NCBI GenBank assembly: GCA_002798275.1
Contig: NWQR01000012.1
Coordinates: 1-34,744, forward strand
Source of the DNA: Lysobacteraceae bacterium NML08-0793
GTDB taxonomy: Bacteria; Pseudomonadota; Gammaproteobacteria; Xanthomonadales; Xanthomonadaceae
DNA length: 34,744 bases
Direction: 5' to 3'
This document shows, one piece after another, positions 1 to 8,446 of the stretch. The position numbers and the translations under genes were made by a program. The notes beneath the pieces were generated by a model. It was not told the DNA's origin, ran no database searches, and saw only the letters and a program-made list of their open reading frames with translations. Position 1 is the stretch's first letter. The number at the start of each line of letters is the position of its first letter.

Positions 1-680
1 ATAACGCCACGGCAGCGGTGGGTGAAGAAGTGACCTTCACGATCACCGTGACCAACCATGGTCCGTCTGCGGCTGCGGATGTGACGGTGGCGGAACAACT
101 GCCGAGCGGCTACACCTTGGTGAGCGCCACGGCGACGGCGGGTAGCTACAGCGCCCCGACGTGGACGCTTGGCACGCTGGCCAACGGCGCAGTGGAAACG
201 CTGACGCTGAAGGCGACGGTGAACGCGACGGGTGATTACACCAACACGGCGACGGTCAGCTCGACGACGCCGGATGGCAACCCGAACAACGATACCGACA
301 GTGCGAAGGTGACCCCGCCTGCACCGCCGGCGTCGGCTGACCTGGGTGTGACCAAGGTGGTGGATAACGCCACGGCAGCGGTGGGTGAAGAAGTGACCTT
401 CACGATCACCGTGACCAACCATGGTCCGTCTGCGGCTGCGGATGTGACGGTGGCGGAACAACTGCCGAGCGGCTACACCTTGGTGAGCGCCACGGCGACG
501 GCGGGTAGCTACAGCGCCCCGACGTGGACGCTTGGCACGCTGGCCAACGGCGCAGTGGAAACGCTGACGCTGAAGGCGACGGTGAACGCGACGGGTGATT
601 ACACCAACACGGCGACGGTCAGCTCGACGACGCCGGATGGCAACCCGAACAACGATACCGACAGTGCGAAGGTGACCCCG
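1..680 (+). repeat. Direct tandem repeat, 363-bp period, inside the DUF11 gene
   Basis: Bases 1-317 recur at 364-680 with no difference that I can find, giving a period of 363 bp (121 codons, in frame). The copies diverge after 317 and 680. The next DUF11 repeat (from about 690) is only similar at protein level. The first copy is cut by the window edge, so further identical copies may lie to the left. Confidence 0.9.
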
Positions 681-1964
681 GTGCAACCCAGTGCCGAGCT
701 TGTCCTCACCAAGGCAGTCAATAATGCTGCTCCGGCTGTGGGCGAGAACGTTGAGTTCACCATCACCGTGACCAACAAGGGGCCCTCGGTTGCCGAAAAC
801 GTGAAGGTGACCGAGTACCTACCGAGCGGTTACACGCTGGTCAGTGCTACGCCGGAAGTCGGCAGCTGGTCTGCTCCGGTGTGGATGGTTGGCACGCTGG
901 CGGTTGGTGATACGGCGGTCATGAAGCTTGTGGCTACCGTACTGCCTTCGGGCGACTACACCAACGTGGTCACGGCTGAAAGCTCGACCCCGCTGCTGAA
1001 CCCCGAGACTCCGCGTGCGGAAGTATCGACTCAGCCGTCGCAATCGAGCGCTGCCCAGCTGACGGTTGAAAAGCGTGGTTCGGTGAATCAGGCTGAAGTG
1101 GGTGATGTGGTGCTGTACACCATTCGCATCCGCAACAACGGCCAGTTCGCCGCGTTGCAGCCGGTGTTGGTTGACCGTCTGCCGGCAGGGTTCCTGCTGG
1201 TGGGTGAAACAGCCGCAGTCAGTGGTGCCAACCTGCTGTCCCTGACCGGGGCACCAGGCTCGGTGCTGCGGATGCAGCTTGACGCCATCGCACCGGGTGC
1301 AGAAGTGGTTGTGCAATACCGCGTGCGTCTGAGCGTGGGTGCCCAGCAGGGTGACGGTATCAACCGTGCCCATATGGAGTGCCCGGTGGGTCAGGGTGGC
1401 ATGGTGGCTTGCTCCAACGAAGATCAGTGGCAGATTCGGGCCAACGGTGGGGTGTTCTCCAACGAAGGCTGCGTGGTCGGTCAGATCTATGTGGATGCCA
1501 ACGGTAATAGCGTGAAGGATCGTGAAGAACTGGGTATCCCGGGTGTTCGCATGTACTTCCAAGATGGCACCTACATGATCAGTGACGTTGAAGGCAAGTA
1601 CAGCTACTGTGGTCTGCGTCCGGTGACGCATGTGCTGAAGGTTGACAGCCGCACGCTGCCGCGTGGCAGCCGTCTGGTAACCAGCAGCAGCCGCAATGCT
1701 GGTGATGCCAACAGCCTGTTCATCGACCTCAAGGCCGGCGAGTTGCATCGCGCCGACTTCATCGAAGGCTCTGCCAGCAATGAAGTGCTTGAGCAAGTGA
1801 AGGCTCGCCGCGCCAACGGTGAAGTGCATTCAGTGGAAAGTGAGCCTGGTCAACCGGCGCTGAAGTTTGAAAGCAAGCCGGCACCGCAGGGCAATCCGCT
1901 GCAGCAAGGCACCGACTCGGCGAACCAGCTGATCGAACGCGCCCGGAACGAAGGCGGGCGCTAA
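1..1964 (+). CDS. DUF11-repeat surface/secreted protein, 3' part only
   Basis: The reading frame is open from the left edge (first whole codon at 3), so the start lies outside the window. What remains is at least three DUF11-type beta-sandwich repeats of about 121 residues, marked by the motifs FTITVTNHGPSAA, LPSGYTLVSA and GDYTNTATV. The first two are identical; the third (about 690-1030) has diverged. A fourth, more distant repeat follows (about 1050-1440, LYTIRIRNNGQFAA). Next comes an SdrD_B-like or carboxypeptidase-regulatory-like domain (about 1475-1640, GQIYVDANGNSVKD and ISDVEGKYSYCGL), then a polar Gln/Ser/Pro-rich tail with no membrane anchor or sorting motif. DUF11 repeats are usual in large exported adhesin-like or stalk proteins. 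I infer an extracellular structural role; the substrate or partner is unknown. A strong terminator sits 24 bp after the stop. Confidence 0.85.
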   Translation, partial: NATAAVGEEVTFTITVTNHGPSAAADVTVAEQLPSGYTLVSATATAGSYSAPTWTLGTLANGAVETLTLKATVNATGDYTNTATVSSTTPDGNPNNDTDSAKVTPPAPPASADLGVTKVVDNATAAVGEEVTFTITVTNHGPSAAADVTVAEQLPSGYTLVSATATAGSYSAPTWTLGTLANGAVETLTLKATVNATGDYTNTATVSSTTPDGNPNNDTDSAKVTPVQPSAELVLTKAVNNAAPAVGENVEFTITVTNKGPSVAENVKVTEYLPSGYTLVSATPEVGSWSAPVWMVGTLAVGDTAVMKLVATVLPSGDYTNVVTAESSTPLLNPETPRAEVSTQPSQSSAAQLTVEKRGSVNQAEVGDVVLYTIRIRNNGQFAALQPVLVDRLPAGFLLVGETAAVSGANLLSLTGAPGSVLRMQLDAIAPGAEVVVQYRVRLSVGAQQGDGINRAHMECPVGQGGMVACSNEDQWQIRANGGVFSNEGCVVGQIYVDANGNSVKDREELGIPGVRMYFQDGTYMISDVEGKYSYCGLRPVTHVLKVDSRTLPRGSRLVTSSSRNAGDANSLFIDLKAGELHRADFIEGSASNEVLEQVKARRANGEVHSVESEPGQPALKFESKPAPQGNPLQQGTDSANQLIERARNEGGR

Positions 1965-1987
1965 GCGAAAGCTGAAGCTGCAAAAAA

Positions 1988-2016
1988 CCGACCCGCATCT
2001 GCGGGTCGGTTTTTTT
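1988..2016 (+). terminator. Rho-independent terminator of the DUF11 gene
   Basis: A perfect 9-bp stem (CCGACCCGC / GCGGGTCGG) with an ATCT loop is followed by seven Ts. An A-tract precedes it, so the stem could be extended. It lies 24 bp after the stop codon. Confidence 0.92.
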
Positions 2017-2272
2017 ATGGGTATTTGACGTGGGGGGATAAGCAAGCGGTGGCTTTATTGGGATCTGCTGGCAAAAGCTCATGACCGTGGTGTGCAGGCA
2101 TCATGAGGAGCCTGCGTTGCAGGGGCTTTGTGTATTGAGGATGACAGGACTGTATTTGCGGTTGGGTTTCACCCATGCAGCGTGCTGCCTTCGATGAAAG
2201 CAGGGCTGTCATTTGCGTGTGATGTGTAGGGCTATCCGGCGCTTTGGGTGCTGATGATGGGGCGTGCGTGCC

Positions 2273-3175
2273 TCAAAGTCTGCGCCGGACCGGGATGCGT
2301 GATGCCGGAATATGGACGATTTCGCCGTCGCTATCACGGATTGGAGTGCCGGGTTCAGGTGCCCAAGCTTGGGCGTAGATGGCTTCCCAGCGCATTGGCA
2401 GGCTGCCATCACTGTTGCGTGGATGCGCTTGGTCGGCTGCGGCAAAGCGTTTGCGGCCACTCAAGGTGTTGCGCCGTCCGCGCAGTGCATTGGTGGCACC
2501 CATCGCTTTTAGGCTGTGCAGTACGGCGTTGAAGTCCGGCTTGTGTTCGATGAAGACATCGCGGTCGAGTACTGGCTCGCGGAATCCGGCATTGATAAGG
2601 GCATCGCCAAATCCGGCGATGCTGACGAATGGGCTGACATGTGGGTGCTGGTCGGCGCTGGCAAAGGCTTGCTGAAGTTCGGCTAGGGTTTCGCTGCCAA
2701 AGGTCGAGAGCAGCAGCAGCCCGCCGGGGCGCATTACGCGCCGGAACTCGGCAAATGCGGCGGGCAGGTCTTCCACCCATTGCAGCGCAAGATTGCAGAA
2801 CAGCAAGTCCACCTGTCCATCGGCCAGCGGTAGGGCGCGAAGATCGGCGGCGATGCGCGGGATTTCGCGGCGGCGTAGCCATTGTCCACGGGTATTGGCG
2901 CGGGCGGCGTGCAGCATTGGCAGCGCCGCATCCAGTGCCAGAATCCGGCTGCCTGGCCAGCGTTCACGCATGGCGGCAGCGGCACGGGCAGGGCCGCAGC
3001 CCAAGTCGAGCAGCAGTTGCGGTGTGGCTTCGTTATGGCGCACCAGATAGTGCTCTAGGGACTCCAGAAGCCGCGATTCGATTTCCTGTTGTATCGCGGA
3101 GGCTTGCGCATAGCCCGATGCTGCGCGGCCAAAGGCACGGCGCACTTGGCGGTGGTCGAATATCGCCTGTGTCAT
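2273..3175 (-). CDS. bioC: Malonyl-[ACP] O-methyltransferase BioC
   Basis: A 300-residue class I SAM-dependent methyltransferase. The family reaction is methylation of the free carboxyl of malonyl-ACP, which lets fatty acid synthesis build the pimeloyl chain of biotin. The SAM-binding glycine motif LLLDLGCGP is at about residues 54-62; the N-terminal RRAFGRAASGYAQ block is typical of BioC. The post-motif LFCNLALQWVEDLP and the loop RPGGLLLLSTFG are also as expected. The start chosen (MTQAIF) overlaps the bioH stop as ATGA (3172-3175); an upstream extension in the same frame would lie inside bioH. It is the last gene of the biotin operon. The C-terminus is basic (RIPVRRRL), some 40 residues longer than the E. 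coli protein as I remember it. Confidence 0.93.
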   Translation of the reverse strand: MTQAIFDHRQVRRAFGRAASGYAQASAIQQEIESRLLESLEHYLVRHNEATPQLLLDLGCGPARAAAAMRERWPGSRILALDAALPMLHAARANTRGQWLRRREIPRIAADLRALPLADGQVDLLFCNLALQWVEDLPAAFAEFRRVMRPGGLLLLSTFGSETLAELQQAFASADQHPHVSPFVSIAGFGDALINAGFREPVLDRDVFIEHKPDFNAVLHSLKAMGATNALRGRRNTLSGRKRFAAADQAHPRNSDGSLPMRWEAIYAQAWAPEPGTPIRDSDGEIVHIPASRIPVRRRL

Positions 3176-3945
3176 GGGGCGGCTTCCAGCAGTTGTTTGA
3201 TGCCGTGGGCGACCTCGGCGGCATGGGTCAGGAAGGGGGCATGCCCGGCCTGTGCGATATTGATAAAGCGTGCATCGGTGGCTATTTCGGTCGCAGCCTG
3301 CATGGCCTGCGGGTTGACCAGCCGGTCGCGGCGGCCGGCTATCCAAGTGCTGCGGGTTTGAAGTGATGGCAAGGCCGGTCGCAGATCGGTGTTTTGCAGG
3401 ATATCAAGGCCATCGGCCAGCACCGACAATGCCGGTTTGCCGCGGGCAAGCAGAGCATCGCGCAGGCTGCGCAGTTCTTCTTTGGCGTGGTCGGAGCCAA
3501 AGGCCTCCAGGGCCAGAAAACGATCCAGCGTGCCTTGCCAGTCGTAATGCAGGCCGTGGGCGAAGTCGGCAAAAACCGTGGGCGACATGCCGTGCGGCCA
3601 GTCATCACGATGCACAAAGCAAGGCGTGGCGCAGAGCATCGCCAGCGCCTGCATCGGGACGCCGCTTGCGGCTGCATGGAGAGCCACCAGCCCACCCAGC
3701 GACCAGCCGCACCAGATGGCGGTATCCGGCACATGCGCGGCGATGGCATCCACGCAGGCATCCAGGGTCAGTGGCACCGTGCTTTCGCGAGAATGTCCGT
3801 GGCCGGGCAGATCCACCAGATGCAGATGAAAATCGTGTTGCAGATAGGGCAGCAGTGGTGCGAACACGCCGCCGTGCATTGCCCAGCCGTGGATGAGTAC
3901 CAAGTCATTCGGGCCATAGCCGTGCGTTTGGATATGCAGTTTCAT
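3172..3945 (-). CDS. bioH: Pimeloyl-[ACP] methyl ester esterase BioH
   Basis: A 257-residue alpha/beta hydrolase that in this family cleaves the methyl ester of pimeloyl-ACP, ending the BioC-started chain elongation. The nucleophile elbow is GWSLGG with Ser82. The acid is Asp207 (GRRD) and the base His235 (AGHAPF); these are the same positions as the triad of E. coli BioH. The oxyanion region LIHGWAMHGG and the DLPGHGHS block also fit. The start overlaps the stop of the transporter gene upstream by ATGA (3942-3945), and its stop overlaps bioC in the same way, so translation is probably coupled. Confidence 0.95.
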   Translation of the reverse strand: MKLHIQTHGYGPNDLVLIHGWAMHGGVFAPLLPYLQHDFHLHLVDLPGHGHSRESTVPLTLDACVDAIAAHVPDTAIWCGWSLGGLVALHAAASGVPMQALAMLCATPCFVHRDDWPHGMSPTVFADFAHGLHYDWQGTLDRFLALEAFGSDHAKEELRSLRDALLARGKPALSVLADGLDILQNTDLRPALPSLQTRSTWIAGRRDRLVNPQAMQAATEIATDARFINIAQAGHAPFLTHAAEVAHGIKQLLEAAP

Positions 3946-4925
3946 GCGCCGTGATCAGTCCGTAGGGCGCGATTTTCGCGCGGGTCTTGCAAACGTGGAC
4001 GGGCAGCGAGCCAGGCAAACAGCACGATGCCCACGATGATGAGAAGGCCGCCATACAGCGCGCCGCCACGCGGCCAAGCTTCGTCCAGAAGCAGTACACC
4101 CAGCAGTGCGGCGAATATCAATTCGGCTGCTTGCATGGCTTCGGCAGCCGCCAGGGCGGTGGGGTTGTGGCGCACCATGCCGGTGGCCTTGAAGAACAGG
4201 ATGGTGGCAATCACGCCCGCCGACAGTGCCACGCCGGCTGCAAGCAGTAGCTGTCCGGCAGGGGGGGCGCCGACCCGCTGCCAAGCAAAGACGGCAAGCA
4301 GCAGCCACAGCGGTTGGCTTGCTAGGGTCATGCCAAAAACCCGTTGGCTGGCATCGAGGTCCTCCCCGGTTTTCTCCAGATGCAGCAGCAATAGCCGGTT
4401 GCCCAACGGGTAGGCGGTGGCACCTATCAGGACGCAGATGAGTGCAATCAGGGCGGCACTATCGAGCCTGCCTTCGGCGTGCGCCAGCTGCATCAACAGC
4501 ACCCCGGCGAGAATGGTGAGGGCAATCAGCCACGCGGCGGCTGGGACTTTGCGGCGCTCATCACGGTACAGAAACGGGGCGCACAACATGCCGGCAATCA
4601 CGGTGAATTGAAAGCTGCCGGCCACCAGCCACGATGGGCCGCTGCTGGCGGCGAACGACAGCAGACAATAAAACAGCACAAAGCCGATCGCGCTATAGCC
4701 CAGCCACGCCCCAAGATGCCGTCTGATGGCGCTCAGCACCGGGCGAATCCGGCCTCGCAGCATCATCAGCAGTAAGGGTAGGGTGATGAAATAGCGCAGC
4801 GCCGCGGTCCATGCCCAATGGCCGCCATCGCTGGCGCTGGCGCGGTTCAGTACATAGGTCAGGGTGAAGAACAGCGATGCAGCCAGAGAGAGCGCAATGG
4901 CGGCCAGCGTCCGGCCAGAGTTCAT
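3942..4925 (-). CDS. DMT-superfamily (EmrE-like) membrane transporter in the biotin operon
   Basis: A 327-residue inner membrane protein with about ten hydrophobic segments in two similar halves, the layout of the drug/metabolite transporter superfamily. It resembles the group annotated as multidrug resistance efflux transporter (EmrE-like) rather than RhaT or YdcZ, but this is by general appearance only. It is translationally coupled on both sides, to bioF (ATGA at 4922-4925) and bioH (ATGA at 3942-3945). This suggests a role tied to biotin, such as moving biotin, a vitamer or a precursor across the inner membrane; that is inference. The tail after the last segment is polar ([17 protein letters not shown]). 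Confidence 0.85.
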   Translation of the reverse strand: MNSGRTLAAIALSLAASLFFTLTYVLNRASASDGGHWAWTAALRYFITLPLLLMMLRGRIRPVLSAIRRHLGAWLGYSAIGFVLFYCLLSFAASSGPSWLVAGSFQFTVIAGMLCAPFLYRDERRKVPAAAWLIALTILAGVLLMQLAHAEGRLDSAALIALICVLIGATAYPLGNRLLLLHLEKTGEDLDASQRVFGMTLASQPLWLLLAVFAWQRVGAPPAGQLLLAAGVALSAGVIATILFFKATGMVRHNPTALAAAEAMQAAELIFAALLGVLLLDEAWPRGGALYGGLLIIVGIVLFAWLAARPRLQDPRENRALRTDHGA

Positions 4926-6121
4926 GCCGGTTGTGTGGACGCCTGCATGGCGTCATCACGCGCACGCAACAGCGCCTGAACCAGCGCGTCGATGTCTTCG
5001 GGACTGTGCAGCGCCGAGAAGGTGATGCGCAGCCGTGCGCTGTTTTCCGGCACGGTGGGCGGGCGGATGGCACTGACCAAGAAGCCTTGTCTATTTAGGC
5101 TTTCGGACATGGCCAGCGCATGTTCGGCACTGCCGCACAGCAGTGGTTGGATAGGGGTATCCGAATCCAGCAGCTCGAAGCCTTCGCGCAATGCGGCATT
5201 GCGAAAGCGCAAGGTCAGCCCGAGCAGTTTTTCCCGTCGCCAATGGTCGCGCCGAGCCATTTTGATGGCGGCAAGACTGGCGGCGGCTTGAGCCGCAGGC
5301 AGCGCCGTGGTGTAGATGTATGGACGCGCAGTTTCGGCCAAGTGGGCAATCAGCTCGGCATCACCGGCCACAATGGCACCGGCACTGCCCAGCGCCTTGC
5401 CCAGCGTGACCATTTGCAGCGGGACTTCTTTCACGCCCAGCTGCGCGGCGGCAACACTGCCATGACCTTCATGACCGACCACGCCGATACCGTGGGCATC
5501 ATCTACATACAGCAGCGCCTTTTGCATATGCGCGACGATGGCAAGGTCGCGCAGCGGGGCAATGTCGCCGTCCATGCTAAACACGCCATCGGTGGCCACA
5601 ATGGCTGCCGCTTCGGGCATGCTGCGCAACTGTCGCAATGCCCCTTCCGCATCGGCATGCGGATAGCGGCGCAGCTTGCAGCCGGCAAGCCGGGCACCGT
5701 CAATCAGGCTGGCGTGGTTCAGTCGGTCTTGAACGCACAAGTCGTCTTCGCCCAGCAGCGACTGAATGACCGCCAGATTGGCCATCCAGCCATTGGAAAA
5801 CAGCAAGGCAGCCGGAACTTGCAGCCAGTCGGCCATCTCCTTTTCCAGCTTTTCGTGCAGGGCGTGATGACCGCAAATCAGATGCGAGGCGCTGCCGCTG
5901 GCACCACTTTTGGCTGACTCGTCTTGGAGTGCGGTGGTAACGGAAAAATGCTGGGAAAGCCCCAAATAGTCGTTGCTGCAAAACGACATCAGCCAGCGAC
6001 CGGCGACTTCCAAGCGAATGCCATCGCGGCGCTCGATGGTCAACCGACTGCGGCGCAGATGGCGTTTTTCGCGCTCTGCCTTGGCGGCATTGGCTCGCTC
6101 AAACAAAGAGGGTCTCATCAT
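4922..6121 (-). CDS. bioF: 8-amino-7-oxononanoate synthase BioF
   Basis: A 399-residue PLP-dependent alpha-oxoamine synthase. The family condenses pimeloyl-ACP (or CoA) with L-alanine to give 8-amino-7-oxononanoate. The PLP-binding lysine is K242 in [11 protein letters not shown]; the cofactor-contacting DDAHGIG (about 207-213) and the substrate block SNDYLGL (about 49-55) are present. Length is close to the usual 385-400. The ATG at 6121 overlaps the bioB stop (ATGA, 6118-6121). The next codon is also ATG; I kept the first because it makes the overlap. Confidence 0.95.
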   Translation of the reverse strand: MMRPSLFERANAAKAEREKRHLRRSRLTIERRDGIRLEVAGRWLMSFCSNDYLGLSQHFSVTTALQDESAKSGASGSASHLICGHHALHEKLEKEMADWLQVPAALLFSNGWMANLAVIQSLLGEDDLCVQDRLNHASLIDGARLAGCKLRRYPHADAEGALRQLRSMPEAAAIVATDGVFSMDGDIAPLRDLAIVAHMQKALLYVDDAHGIGVVGHEGHGSVAAAQLGVKEVPLQMVTLGKALGSAGAIVAGDAELIAHLAETARPYIYTTALPAAQAAASLAAIKMARRDHWRREKLLGLTLRFRNAALREGFELLDSDTPIQPLLCGSAEHALAMSESLNRQGFLVSAIRPPTVPENSARLRITFSALHSPEDIDALVQALLRARDDAMQASTQPA

Positions 6122-7167
6122 GCGGCCTCCGCATCCTGCTGTGGCAAAACAATATCGGCATGTACGGTGTCATTGCAGCCATCCACATCGGCACCGGCAA
6201 AAGGCATCGGCTTCAGGCCAAGACGTGCGAGCAGCTTTTCATCGCGGCTGACTTCGGGGTTAGCGGTAGTCAGCAGTTTTTCACCGTGGAAAATGGAATT
6301 GGCACCGGCCATGAAGCAGAGCGCCTGCAATTCATCGCTCATGGTTTCGCGCCCGGCAGACAGACGCACCATCGAGCGCGGCATAACGATACGCGCCACC
6401 GCGATGGTACGCACAAATTCAAATGGATCGAGCTCTTTTTCTTCTGCCAGCGGCGTACCGGCCACCCGCACCAAACGGTTGATGGGCACCGAATCCGGAT
6501 GTGCCGGCAGAGTGGCCAGGGTATGCAGCAGCCCGGCGCGCTGCTCGCGTGATTCGCCCATGCCGACAATCCCGCCGCAACAGGTTTTGAGCCCGGCATC
6601 GCGTACATGGCCGAGCGTATCTAGGCGGTCTTGATATTCGCGGGTGGTGATGATGTCGCCGTAAAAATCCGGCGCGGTATCCAGATTGTGGTTGTAATAG
6701 TCCAAACCGGCATCCTTCAGCGCCTTGGCTTGGGGCTCGCTCAACATGCCGAGTGTGGCGCAGGTTTCAAGCCCCAATGCCTTCACCCCGGCAATCATTT
6801 CCGCGACCTTCGGGATATCGCGGTCTTTCGGGCTGCGCCATGCCGCTCCCATGCAGAAGCGGCTGGCTCCGGCGGCCTTGGCTTGGCGTGCCTTTTCCAG
6901 CACATCCTCACAGGCCATCAGCTTGGTGGCATTCACGCCGGTGTGATAACGCTGCGCCTGCGGGCAATAGCCGCAGTCTTCCGGGCAGCCGCCGGTCTTG
7001 ACCGAAAGCAGGGTGGAAATCTGCACCTCGTCGGCATTGAAATACTGGCGATGCACGCTGGCTGCGCGGAACAAAAGTTCGGTGAACGGCAGCGCAAACA
7101 GCGCAGCGATTTCCTGCCGCGTCCAGTCATGGCGAACAGGGGCAAGACCGGGGATGACTTCGGACAT
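6118..7167 (-). CDS. bioB: Biotin synthase BioB
   Basis: A 349-residue radical-SAM enzyme that inserts sulfur into dethiobiotin. The radical-SAM cysteine motif CPEDCGYC is at residues 61-68 (C61, C65, C68). The family blocks [33 protein letters not shown] and [10 protein letters not shown] follow. I placed the start at 7167 ([10 protein letters not shown]) because the family begins near here and a longer frame to 7254 would run through the comF start. No good ribosome binding site is visible. It is the first gene of a five-gene operon ending with bioC; bioA and bioD are not in the window. Confidence 0.95.
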   Translation of the reverse strand: MSEVIPGLAPVRHDWTRQEIAALFALPFTELLFRAASVHRQYFNADEVQISTLLSVKTGGCPEDCGYCPQAQRYHTGVNATKLMACEDVLEKARQAKAAGASRFCMGAAWRSPKDRDIPKVAEMIAGVKALGLETCATLGMLSEPQAKALKDAGLDYYNHNLDTAPDFYGDIITTREYQDRLDTLGHVRDAGLKTCCGGIVGMGESREQRAGLLHTLATLPAHPDSVPINRLVRVAGTPLAEEKELDPFEFVRTIAVARIVMPRSMVRLSAGRETMSDELQALCFMAGANSIFHGEKLLTTANPEVSRDEKLLARLGLKPMPFAGADVDGCNDTVHADIVLPQQDAEAA

Positions 7168-7175
7168 ATCTGACA

Positions 7176-7226
7176 GACAGGCATGAAATAAAACGCAAGT
7201 CTGGGAAGCATGTGGATGCCTGTCAA
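7176..7226 (-). promoter_or_regulatory. Candidate biotin-operon promoter flanked by a 9-bp inverted repeat
   Basis: Read on the minus strand, TTGACA (7226-7221) is 17 bp from CAGACT (7203-7198). This is a perfect -35 with a weak -10 upstream of bioB. The arms GACAGGCAT (7176-7184) and ATGCCTGTC (7216-7224) form a perfect 9-bp inverted repeat with 31 bp between. One arm overlaps the -35 and the other lies in the presumed leader. The pattern does not match the BirA or BioR consensus sequences known to me. It could be an operator or chance. Confidence 0.35.
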
Positions 7227-7944
7227 CTTTTCCATGCAAACGGTACTCGGCCAACTGGCGCAGGTGCTGTGGCCGCCAATCTGTCTGGCCTGCGGCATGG
7301 CTGCCGAACCACAGGCCGACCGTGCGCTTTGTTCGGCCTGTTTTGCGGCTCTGCCATGGAATGAAAACGCCTGCTGCGGCTGCGCTCTGCCGCTACAGAT
7401 CGAAGATGCCGGTCGCCTGTGCGGCGCGTGTTTGCGGCGCAAAACCCGGCCACTGGCAGAAGTCCACTCGACATTTGTTTACGCCGCGCCGCTGGATAGG
7501 CTGCTGCCGCGCTTCAAATTTCATCAATCGCTGCCGGCAGGTCGGCTGGTGGCGACGCTGATGGCCGATGCACTGCACAGTGCCGCAGCCCGCCCCGAGG
7601 CATTGCTGCCCATCCCACTGCATATCGCCCGGCTGCGCCAGCGCGGTTACGACCAAGCGCTTGAGCTTGCCAAACCGCTGTCGCGGCAACTGGGCATCCC
7701 GCTACTTTGCGGGGTCATAAAGCGGCATAAAGCCACCGCCCCGCAGTCGGAGCTGGACAAACGGCAACGCCAGCGCAACCTGCACGATGCCTTCAGCCTT
7801 GCCAGCAACCGCCCACTACCGAGCCATATCGCCTTGATTGATGATGTGATGACCACCGGCGCCACGCTGGAAGCGGCCGCCCGAACACTGCACCGTGCAG
7901 GTGTTGCGCGTGTCGATGCCTGGGTCGCGGCACGGGCGTTGTAA
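7216..7944 (+). CDS. comF: ComF family protein (phosphoribosyltransferase-like)
   Basis: A 242-residue protein of the ComF/GntX family. The N-terminus carries a zinc-ribbon-like set of cysteines (CLACG, CSAC, CCGC, CGAC). The C-terminal half is a type I phosphoribosyltransferase fold with the PRPP loop [14 protein letters not shown]. In naturally transformable bacteria ComF is needed for uptake or processing of incoming DNA; in others the role is uncertain. I chose ATG 7216 because GGGAAG (7203-7208) lies 7 bp upstream; ATG 7210 is too close to that site. The gene is divergent from bioB. It stands alone, with no other competence gene beside it. Confidence 0.85.
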   Translation: MPVNFSMQTVLGQLAQVLWPPICLACGMAAEPQADRALCSACFAALPWNENACCGCALPLQIEDAGRLCGACLRRKTRPLAEVHSTFVYAAPLDRLLPRFKFHQSLPAGRLVATLMADALHSAAARPEALLPIPLHIARLRQRGYDQALELAKPLSRQLGIPLLCGVIKRHKATAPQSELDKRQRQRNLHDAFSLASNRPLPSHIALIDDVMTTGATLEAAARTLHRAGVARVDAWVAARAL

Positions 7945-8054
7945 GTCAAAACAATTTGCCGGTTTTAGCCGCATCTCCAAGCATGGATGTAGCTCAACAA
8001 TCCAATCTCATTGCTTGGCATGCTGGTTTCATTTTGCTGTAGATTTATGGTTTG

Positions 8055-8087
8055 CATTGCATGGTTTTCAATATAAGCTATGCAATG
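8055..8087 (+). promoter_or_regulatory. Inverted repeat and TATAAG box at the padR start
   Basis: CATTGCAT (8055-8062) and ATGCAATG (8080-8087) are perfect 8-bp arms 17 bp apart. A possible -10 TATAAG (8072-8077) lies between them. The right arm covers the first ATG of padR. PadR proteins often repress their own gene from such dyads, so self-regulation is plausible but unproven. Confidence 0.35.
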
Positions 8088-8436
8088 TATGTCTAAATCG
8101 GGAACCGACGAACAAATCCTCAAGGGATTACTGGACGCACTGGTGCTTGACGCTTTGCGTGTCGAGCCGAATTACGGATTCGGCATCCGTGAACATCTAC
8201 ACCAGCGGCTTGGCGAAGAGGCCGGGATTCTCAAGGAAGCCACGCTGTATCCGTTGCTGCACCGGCTTGAGCGCAATGGACTGCTGGCATCACATCACGA
8301 GCCGGGCGAGCGCGGCAGTCCGCGCAAGTATTACCGGCTGACCCCGGATGGACACGTTTTCCTAGAGCGGCGCATTGCCGAGTGGAAACGTGTCAGCTTG
8401 CTACTGCAACGCACATTGCTCTCTTCTACTGCCTGA
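8080..8436 (+). CDS. PadR family transcriptional regulator
   Basis: A 118-residue winged-helix protein of the PadR type. Recognisable blocks are ILKGLLDALVLDALRVEPNY, ATLYPLLHRLERNGLL and the wing RGSPRKYYRLTPDG. It has no long C-terminal dimerisation helix beyond about 20 residues, so it belongs to the short (PadR-s2-like) group. The start is uncertain: ATG 8080 and ATG 8089 are in frame, and neither has a clear ribosome binding site. It probably controls the membrane protein 10 bp downstream, a frequent pairing, and itself. Confidence 0.88.
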   Translation: MQCMSKSGTDEQILKGLLDALVLDALRVEPNYGFGIREHLHQRLGEEAGILKEATLYPLLHRLERNGLLASHHEPGERGSPRKYYRLTPDGHVFLERRIAEWKRVSLLLQRTLLSSTA

Positions 8437-8446
8437 CCAAAAACTC

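Noticed and set aside
819-1829. 336-residue minus-strand open frame opposite the DUF11 gene
   Set aside because: It is antisense to a clear repeat protein with family motifs, and its own sequence shows no recognisable domain.
7168-7254. Longer bioB start at 7254
   Set aside because: It would add 29 residues not typical of the family and cover the comF start and the presumed bio promoter.
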